From Novosphingobium sp. ZN18A2 (GTDB lineage: Bacteria; Pseudomonadota; Alphaproteobacteria; Sphingomonadales; Sphingomonadaceae): 64,000 nt of DNA. The notes beneath the pieces are model-generated. The model was not told the DNA's origin. It worked only from the letters and a program-made list of their open reading frames with translations, and searched no databases. Where the stretch lies: assembly GCF_036784765.1 (NCBI RefSeq), contig NZ_CP136651.1, positions 2,480,001 to 2,544,000 on the forward strand, given 5' to 3'. Positions 58,583 through 64,000 of the stretch are shown in pieces. How positions within the stretch are numbered: the first letter of the stretch is position 1; every line of letters starts with the position of its first letter. The position numbers and the translations under genes are program-made.

Positions 58583-59590
58583 ATGAAAGCTATCCGCGTT
58601 ACCCATCCCGCCAGCCTTGATACGCTTACCTATGGCGACATTGCCGATCCTGGCCAGCCCGGCCCCGGCGAAATTCGCGTGAAACTCGCGGCATCGTCGC
58701 TCAACTATCACGATTATGCGGTGGTCAGCGGTATGTTGCCCAGCGAGGATGGCCGCATTCCCATGTCGGACGGCGCCGGCACGGTTGAGGCGGTTGGCGA
58801 AGGCGTTACGGAATTCAAGGCCGGTGACACCGTCGTTTCCATCTTCTTCCCCGACTGGATCGACGGTGCGCCGCCGACCAGCGCCTTTACCCGCGTACCC
58901 GGCGACGGGATCGACGGTTATGCCCGCGAAGCGGTTGTCACCCCCGCGCACTGGTTCACGCGCGTTCCCAAAGGCTATAGCGCGGCGGAAGCGGCGACGC
59001 TCACCTGCGCGGGACTGACCGCGTGGCGCGCGCTGTTCGTCGACGACAACGTGAAGCCGGGTTCTACCGTGCTGGTTCAGGGCACCGGCGGCGTCTCCGT
59101 CTTTGCGCTGCAATTCGCCAAGGCGGCCGGTGCGCGCGTGATCGCCACCAGTTCTTCCGACGCGAAGCTGGAGCGGCTGAAAGACATGGGCGCGGACGAT
59201 CTGATCAACTACAAGGAAACCCCCGCCTGGGGAGCCAGGGCGCTGGAACTGACCGGCGGCGCGGGCGTGGATACCGTGGTGGAAATCGGCGGCGCGGGCA
59301 CGCTCGACCAGTCTATGCTCGCCTGCCGTGTGGGCGGCCACGTTGCGCTGATCGGCGTACTGGCGGGTTTTGCCGGCCCGGTGCAGACCGCACTGCTGAT
59401 GGCGCGCAACCTGCGCGTCCAGGGGCTTACCGTGGGAAGCCGCCAGCACCAGTTGGACATGATCGCCGGTATCGAGGCGAACGGCATAAAGCCGGTAATC
59501 AGCGATCATTTCCCGTTGGAAAAGCTGGCCGATGCCTTCCGCCACCAGGAAAGCGGCAAGCACTTCGGCAAGATCGTGGTCGATATCTAG
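58583..59590 (+). CDS. zinc-independent MDR oxidoreductase (quinone reductase-like)
   Basis: A 335-residue medium-chain dehydrogenase. N-terminal GroES-like domain: VKLAASSLNYHDYAVVSG, DGAGTVEAVGEGV; the usual zinc ligands are absent, as in quinone oxidoreductases. The Rossmann part has VLVQGTGGVSVFALQFAKAAGARVIATSSSD, and the C-terminal SGKHFGKIVVDI is typical. It reduces an NAD(P)H-linked carbonyl, enone or quinone substrate that cannot be named. Single gene with ATG at 58583. Confidence 0.85.
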   Translation: MKAIRVTHPASLDTLTYGDIADPGQPGPGEIRVKLAASSLNYHDYAVVSGMLPSEDGRIPMSDGAGTVEAVGEGVTEFKAGDTVVSIFFPDWIDGAPPTSAFTRVPGDGIDGYAREAVVTPAHWFTRVPKGYSAAEAATLTCAGLTAWRALFVDDNVKPGSTVLVQGTGGVSVFALQFAKAAGARVIATSSSDAKLERLKDMGADDLINYKETPAWGARALELTGGAGVDTVVEIGGAGTLDQSMLACRVGGHVALIGVLAGFAGPVQTALLMARNLRVQGLTVGSRQHQLDMIAGIEANGIKPVISDHFPLEKLADAFRHQESGKHFGKIVVDI

Positions 59591-59893
59591 GGTCAGGACC
59601 CAGGCGGGACGTGCCGGCTGTCGCCCGGCATTCCCGAGTCCCATCCGCACGTTGCGGGGCGTGTCGCCGCCAGGGCAAGGCATGCCCCGTAATAGCACAC
59701 CGGCCGAATTCTCCTCACATTTCCAAATTCTTACAATAACTTTCAGTCGTGGTTAATCGCCTCGCCGCGAAACTGGCGAAGTGGTAAGATCAGCGACCTG
59801 AAGGATTGAAACGTCCTGCAGCAACGAAACGTCACGTTACGCACTGACACCCGGTCGCATCTTATGAAGCGAACCTTTGAAAGGGGAAATGTG
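59591..59893. other. 303-bp intergenic region
   Basis: No gene seen. An AT-richer block at about 59,700-59,760 (AATTCTTACAATAACTTTC) is the likeliest promoter for the downstream gene. GAAACGTC occurs twice nearby (59808-59815 and 59826-59833), which could be a binding site pair. Nothing else stands out. Confidence 0.4.
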
Positions 59894-60154
59894 ATGGCAA
59901 CCGTGATTGAAGCCTACAAGGACGCCAGGGGCAACTTGCACCTTGATCCTTCCAGCGCGATCATTGCCGATATTGCGGCCGCGATGGGGCGCGTGGGGGA
60001 CGAAGGCGGCCTGACCGAAGGCGTTGCCCGGCGCATTCTGGAAAAGCGCGGCGAGATCGAAAGCGCCTTTGCCGATCTGGACCGGCTTGAAGGCAAGACG
60101 GCCATGCTGATCGACCTGAACGACCATCAGCGCCGCCAGCCCAAAAGCGCCTGA
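59894..60154 (+). CDS. small unknown protein
   Basis: An 86-residue protein from the ATG at 59894, with AAAGGGGAAA just upstream; a GTG at 59891 would be equivalent. The sequence (EAYKDARGNLHLDPSSAIIADIAAAMGRVGDEGGLTEGVARRILEKRGEIESAFADLDRLE) suggests a helical, acidic, cytoplasmic protein. It looks codon-biased like its neighbours, so I treat it as real. No family recognised. It is 71 bp before the DUF4242 gene. Confidence 0.6.
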   Translation: MATVIEAYKDARGNLHLDPSSAIIADIAAAMGRVGDEGGLTEGVARRILEKRGEIESAFADLDRLEGKTAMLIDLNDHQRRQPKSA

Positions 60155-60224
60155 ACGGAAACCCACTCGACTCACGGCCGCGCAAGGCGCATTTTCCCGT
60201 CTCCCAGCGAATGGAGGACGGATC

Positions 60225-60497
60225 ATGCCGCAATTCGTAATCGAACGGGAAATGCCCGGTGCCGGATCGCTTGGCCCCGATGATCTCAAGGGTGCATCGC
60301 AGAACTCGTGCAGCGTGCTGCGCGACCTTGGTCCCGAGATCCAGTGGGTGCACAGCTACGTCACCGACAACAAGATCTATTGCGTCTATCGCGCGCCCAG
60401 CGAAGATCTGATCCGCAAGCACGCGGAAACGACGGGATTCCCCGCGAACAGCATCCAGGAAGTGAAGAGTGTGATCGACCCGACTACCGCGGAGTAG
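60225..60497 (+). CDS. DUF4242 (nickel-binding-protein-like)
   Basis: A 90-residue protein of the DUF4242 type, related to the SCO4226 nickel-binding ferredoxin-like fold. Blocks are FVIEREMPGAGSLGPDDLKGASQNSCSVLRDLGPEIQWVHSYVTDNKIYCVYRAPSEDLIRKHAE. The first His (VHSYV) and later His (RKHAE) are candidate metal ligands. Metal binding is from family analogy and not shown here. The gene is convergent with dnaN, 9 bp apart. Confidence 0.8.
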   Translation: MPQFVIEREMPGAGSLGPDDLKGASQNSCSVLRDLGPEIQWVHSYVTDNKIYCVYRAPSEDLIRKHAETTGFPANSIQEVKSVIDPTTAE

Positions 60498-60506
60498 CCG
60501 GGACAA

Positions 60507-61634
60507 TTACACCCGCATCGGCATCAGCACGTAAAGCGCAGGGCTTTTCTCGTCCTTGCGGATAAGCGTGGGCGCGCCTGCATCGGCCAGATGAAGTTCA
60601 ACGGTTTCGCCGTCGATCTGGCTGAGGATGTCCTTCAGGTAATTGGCGTTGAAGCCGATTTCGAACCCGTCAGACTTGTATTCGGCCGGAATCTCTTCCG
60701 CCGCCGTGCCGTTGTCGGGGCTGGTGACCGACAGCGTAACCTTGTCGGTATCGAGCGCCATCTTCACCGCGCGGGTCTTTTCCGTGGCAATGGTCGCCAC
60801 GCGGTCCACGCCTTCGAAGAAGCTGCGCGGATCGACCGTAAGCAGTTTGTCGTTACCGGTAGGGATCACCCGTGTGTAATCGGGGAACGTGCCGTCGATC
60901 AGCTTGCTGGTCAGCACAACACCGTTCTCACCGCCCAGCGTGAAGCGCACCTTGCTGGCCGAAAGGTCGATCAGAACGTTGGTGTCGAGCGCCTCTTCCA
61001 GCAGCTTGCGCAGTTCGGCCACGCATTTGCGCGGTACGATCACGTCGGGCATCCCCTCGGCGCCATCGGGCCGGGCGATGGTGAAGCGGGCAAGGCGGTG
61101 CCCGTCGGTCGCTGCGGCCTTGAGCACAGGCTGCGCTTCGTCCGAAACGTGGAAGAAGATGCCGTTCAGGTAATACCGCGTCTCTTCGGTGGAGATCGCA
61201 AAGCGCGTACGGTCGATCAGTTCGGCCAGCACGCGGGCGGGCAGTTCGAAACTGGTCGGCAGGTCGCCTTCCACGATCACCGGAAAATCGTCTCGTGGCA
61301 GCGTGGGAAGCTGGAAGCGGCTGCGCCCGGCCTTCACCACCATGCGATTGTCGTTCGTTTCCAGGCTTACCTGGCTGCCATCGGGCAGCTTGCGCGCGAT
61401 ATCGAACAGCAGGTGCGCCGAAACGGTGATCGCGCCGGGGCTTTCAACCGATACGGCGGCCATGCTTTCCACGATCTGCAGATCGAGGTCGGTCGCCATC
61501 AGCTTCACCGCGCCCCCGGCAGACGCCTCTATCAGCACGTTTGAGAGAATCGGGATTGTATTGCGCCGCTCAACCACCGACTGGACGTGGGACAAGCACC
61601 GCAGAAGCGTTGCGCGTTCGATCGTGGCCTTCAT
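60507..61634 (-). CDS. dnaN: DNA polymerase III beta sliding clamp
   Basis: A 375-residue beta clamp with three repeated domains. Marks are MKATIERATLLRCLSHVQSVVERRNTIPILSNVLIEA, ATDLDLQIVES, HRLARFTIARP, LIDGTFPDYTRVIP and the C-terminal YVLMPMRV. It encircles DNA and holds the replicative polymerase. dnaA and recF are not next to it, so the origin layout is not that of E. coli or Bacillus. Starts at ATG 61634. Confidence 0.96.
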   Translation of the reverse strand: MKATIERATLLRCLSHVQSVVERRNTIPILSNVLIEASAGGAVKLMATDLDLQIVESMAAVSVESPGAITVSAHLLFDIARKLPDGSQVSLETNDNRMVVKAGRSRFQLPTLPRDDFPVIVEGDLPTSFELPARVLAELIDRTRFAISTEETRYYLNGIFFHVSDEAQPVLKAAATDGHRLARFTIARPDGAEGMPDVIVPRKCVAELRKLLEEALDTNVLIDLSASKVRFTLGGENGVVLTSKLIDGTFPDYTRVIPTGNDKLLTVDPRSFFEGVDRVATIATEKTRAVKMALDTDKVTLSVTSPDNGTAAEEIPAEYKSDGFEIGFNANYLKDILSQIDGETVELHLADAGAPTLIRKDEKSPALYVLMPMRV

Positions 61635-61836
61635 GCTCGTCTCACATTTCCCCTGGGCAATTCCACCCCGCTCGGGATCGGCGATGACCCGTCAATGCGG
61701 ACTACCTTCCTTAACGCGAGTGTCCCGCCGGGCAAGCGCGAACCGGCCACATCAGGGCGTTTCTGGGGATAAATGCAGATTCCGCAAGCGCCTGGGCCGG
61801 GAGGAAGCATCTTTCGCCCCTCCCGACGGCAAACCT

Positions 61837-62619
61837 TCAGCCCAGCATCGCCATTCCGCCGTTCACGTGCAGCGTCTGGCCGGTGACATAGCCCGCTTCC
61901 TTGCTGGCAAGGTAGGCAACCGCCGCGCCGATGTCCTCACCCTCGCCCATGCGGCCCATCGGGATGCGCGCATTCAGCGCGTCCTTCTGCGCATCGGGCA
62001 ACACATCGGTCATCGCCGTGCGGATAAAACCGGGGGCGACGCAGTTGACGGTAATCCCGCGGCTGGCGACTTCCTGCGCAAGGCTTTTCGACATGCCGAC
62101 AAGCCCCGCCTTGGCGGCGGCATAGTTCGCCTGCCCCGGATTGCCGGTGCTGCCTACCACGCTGGTGATCGTGATGATCCGGCCGAAGCGCGCCTTCATC
62201 ATCGGCTTCATCGAAGCGCGCATCAGGCGGAAGGCGGCTTCAAGGTTCACCTTCATCACCGCGTCCCATTCCTCGTCCTTCATGCGCATGGCAAGGTTGT
62301 CGCGCGTGATGCCGGCGTTGTTCACCAGGATGTCGATCTTGCCCAGCGAATCGATCGCCGCCGGAACCAGCTTTTCGACCGAGTCCGGGTTCGACAGGTC
62401 GCAGGTAATGGCCACGTGATCCGGATCGCCGTCGCGGCGGTGGTGATCGGTTTCGTCCAGATCGTCACGGAAGGCACGAAGCTTCGCGGCGTTCGACCCC
62501 GAAAGCGCCAGCCTTGCGCCCTGCGCGGCAAGCGATCGGGCGATGGCCGAACCGATTCCGCCCGAAGCCCCGGTTACGAGCGCGGTCATTCCGTGCAGGT
62601 CGAACATGCGGTGTTCCAT
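61837..62619 (-). CDS. fabG: 3-oxoacyl-ACP reductase
   Basis: A 260-residue short-chain dehydrogenase. TGASGGIG is the NADPH site, NNAG follows, and ANYAAAKAG has the catalytic Tyr and Lys; the Ser is in ITSVVGSTG. The C-terminal GQTLHVNGGMAML is typical of FabG. An insertion around residues 60-70 (DETDHHRRDGDPDHV) is unusual. Start at 62619 follows GGAG; the fabD stop is 3 bp upstream, so they form one unit. FabG reduces beta-ketoacyl-ACP in fatty acid elongation. Confidence 0.94.
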   Translation of the reverse strand: MEHRMFDLHGMTALVTGASGGIGSAIARSLAAQGARLALSGSNAAKLRAFRDDLDETDHHRRDGDPDHVAITCDLSNPDSVEKLVPAAIDSLGKIDILVNNAGITRDNLAMRMKDEEWDAVMKVNLEAAFRLMRASMKPMMKARFGRIITITSVVGSTGNPGQANYAAAKAGLVGMSKSLAQEVASRGITVNCVAPGFIRTAMTDVLPDAQKDALNARIPMGRMGEGEDIGAAVAYLASKEAGYVTGQTLHVNGGMAMLG

Positions 62620-62622
62620 CGA

Positions 62623-63561
62623 TCAGAGCTCCTTCGCCAAGGCTTCGATATCGGCCATGCCTACAACGCTGGTAACGCCAACGTCGCCGCCTGCCGAACG
62701 GGTAATCATCGGCCCGAGCACCTTTCCGCCCAGTTCGACGAACCTGTCCACGCCGGCATCGCGCATGGCGATCGCACTTTCGCGCCAGCGCACGCGCCCC
62801 GTCACCTGCTCTACCAGCAAGCGCTTCACATCCGCCGGATCGGTCACCATCGCGGCGGTGACGTTGGCAAAAAGCGGAACGGCCAGCGCGCCCGGCGGCG
62901 TCCGGTCCAGTGCTTCGGCCATGGCGTCGGCGGCAGGCTGCATCAGCGGACAATGGAACGGCGCGGATACCGGCAACAGCACGCCGCGCTTGATGCCATG
63001 ATCCTTGACCATCGCGATGGCGCGCTCGATCGCTTCCCGGTGACCCGATATCACCACCTGCGACGGATCGTTGTCGTTGGCGACGGTGCAGACCTGCCCT
63101 TCGGCTGCCGCTTCGGCAAGGGCGCTCGCCTTGTCGATATCCGCGCCCAGCAACGCGGCCATCGCGCCCACGCCCACCGGCACGGCCGCCTGCATCGACT
63201 GGCCGCGCAGCTTCAGCAGGCGCGCGGTATCGGCCAGGCTGAACGCTCCGGCGGCGCAAAGCGCGGTATATTCGCCAAGGCTGTGCCCGGCCACGAAGTC
63301 TGCCTTGTCAGCCAGCGAAAGGCCGCCTTCCTGTTCCAGCACACGCAGAACCGCGATGGCATTGGCCATGATCGCCGGCTGGGCATTCTCGGTCAGCGTC
63401 AGGGTTTCTTCCGGGCCTTCGGCCATGATCGCGGAAAGCTTCTGGCCCAGCGCGTCGTCCACTTCCTCGAACACTTCGCGCGCAACTGCGCTGGCCGCCG
63501 CGAGATCCACGCCCATGCCAACCTTCTGGCTGCCTTGGCCCGGAAAAACGAATGCTCTCAT
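62623..63561 (-). CDS. fabD: malonyl-CoA:ACP transacylase
   Basis: A 312-residue FabD from the ATG at 63561 (MRAFVFPGQGSQ). The nucleophile is the Ser of GHSLGEY, the catalytic His is in SAPFHCPLM, and the substrate Gln/Arg sites (GQGSQ; LKLRGQSMQ) are present. It loads malonyl groups from CoA to ACP for fatty acid synthesis. fabG follows 3 bp after its stop; fabH or acpP is not in view. Confidence 0.95.
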   Translation of the reverse strand: MRAFVFPGQGSQKVGMGVDLAAASAVAREVFEEVDDALGQKLSAIMAEGPEETLTLTENAQPAIMANAIAVLRVLEQEGGLSLADKADFVAGHSLGEYTALCAAGAFSLADTARLLKLRGQSMQAAVPVGVGAMAALLGADIDKASALAEAAAEGQVCTVANDNDPSQVVISGHREAIERAIAMVKDHGIKRGVLLPVSAPFHCPLMQPAADAMAEALDRTPPGALAVPLFANVTAAMVTDPADVKRLLVEQVTGRVRWRESAIAMRDAGVDRFVELGGKVLGPMITRSAGGDVGVTSVVGMADIEALAKEL

Positions 63562-63629
63562 CTCAAAACCTCCGATCATCCCGAGAAGCCGCCACGCAGC
63601 CGCCTCTCGAAGGACTATGGGCGGCGCGG

Positions 63630-64000
63630 TTATTGCCCGCGCGTCTCTCCTGCAACCCCGAAGGGCACAATCCTGTTGGCAGCATCGTGCCCGATATCTG
63701 CCCGGCCAAGATAGGGGATGGAATGCCGTTGGCACCAGTACCGCGCGATCTGATCTGCATCCGTGCCGAACGGGCGATCGTTTTCCGGCACGTCGCTGAC
63801 GCGGCCAAGGCGCAAGCCGGCAATGCCGCCAAGGTGCGCGGTGACGTGGAAGAACAACCGGTCAACCGCGTAAAGATATTCGCTGACCTCCTCTACCATC
63901 ACCACGCGCCCGGCGAGGCCCGGCATGATCGGTGTGCCGCACAACATCGCCAGCGTCATCAAGTTGAAGGCAACGGCGGGCGTTTCGCCCAGCGACGGTT
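63630..64000 (-). CDS. LD-carboxypeptidase (S66), 5' end outside window
   Basis: The frame is open to the right edge (PSLGETPAVAFNLMTLAMLCGTP), so only the C-terminal 120 residues are seen. VVMVEEVSEYLYAVDRLFFHVTAHLGG is the conserved second-half block of S66 peptidases with the catalytic Glu, and SIPYLGRADIGHDAANRIVPFG bears the catalytic His. Family members (LdcA) cut the D-Ala from murein tetrapeptides in peptidoglycan recycling. The Ser nucleophile lies outside. It is 68 bp upstream of fabD on the same strand. Confidence 0.8.
   Translation of the reverse strand, partial: PSLGETPAVAFNLMTLAMLCGTPIMPGLAGRVVMVEEVSEYLYAVDRLFFHVTAHLGGIAGLRLGRVSDVPENDRPFGTDADQIARYWCQRHSIPYLGRADIGHDAANRIVPFGVAGETRGQ

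Noticed and set aside
60507..61836. Replication origin near dnaN
   Set aside because: I see no dnaA gene and no cluster of DnaA-box-like sequences; dnaN is often apart from the origin in alphaproteobacteria.

Overview
The window looks like chromosomal DNA from a GC-rich alphaproteobacterium, most likely of the order Sphingomonadales (Novosphingobium or Sphingomonas-like). I infer this from the overall gene styles, a single long RelA/SpoT enzyme, an Entner-Doudoroff aldolase gene, a PEP-CTERM protein, a DUF2239 gene, a cbb3 oxidase cluster with an FnrL-type regulator, and dispersed 22-bp CCCCTCCCGC-type palindromes of a kind common in sphingomonads. The genus cannot be fixed from this sequence alone.

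Layout. Positions 1-12,050 are an accessory region. It holds a cut-off hydrolase, decayed IS630 and IS3 transposase genes, a secreted EF-hand-like protein, a tyrosine-phosphatase/ADP-ribosylglycohydrolase fusion, a truncated-type CDF cation transporter, a divergent cassette built round a large serine recombinase, and an NrtR-like NUDIX regulator. It ends in repeat-rich non-coding DNA beside a tRNA-Ser(GGA) gene, which looks like the border between accessory and core genome.

Positions 12,400-32,900 are core-like: a small zinc peptidase, a secreted cyclophilin, the (p)ppGpp enzyme rsh, hemF, pdeM, infC (which appears to start at AUA), a DASS anion transporter, a methionine/cysteine PLP enzyme, an acyl-CoA dehydrogenase, dodecin, a class V aminotransferase, PilZ, hemN, eda, and a divergent PEP carboxylase.

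Positions 32,900-44,600 form a micro-oxic respiration region. ccoNOQP, ccoG, ccoH, ccoI and ccoS lie in one tight minus-strand operon, with ompW divergent and fnrL about 3 kb away. FNR-like boxes lie before ccoN, hemN and fnrL, so the window carries the sensor and several likely targets of one oxygen regulon. A GIY-YIG/DUF2239 divergent pair with a striking double operator sits between them.

Positions 44,600-49,750 hold a TPR lipoprotein and a PEP-CTERM protein with a clear sigma-54 promoter and upstream inverted repeats, then a flavin reductase, a CmcJ-like oxygenase and an HTH-type protein. Positions 49,750-52,400 are a visibly more AT-rich insert: an HNH nuclease, two unknown coupled genes, and an adenine-methyltransferase-like gene whose GTG start overlaps the lepA stop. 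The rest is core metabolism: lepA, a PHA-depolymerase-like hydrolase, an FprA-type ferredoxin reductase, a D-aminoacylase-like amidohydrolase, an MDR oxidoreductase, dnaN, fabG, fabD, and an LD-carboxypeptidase that runs off the right edge.
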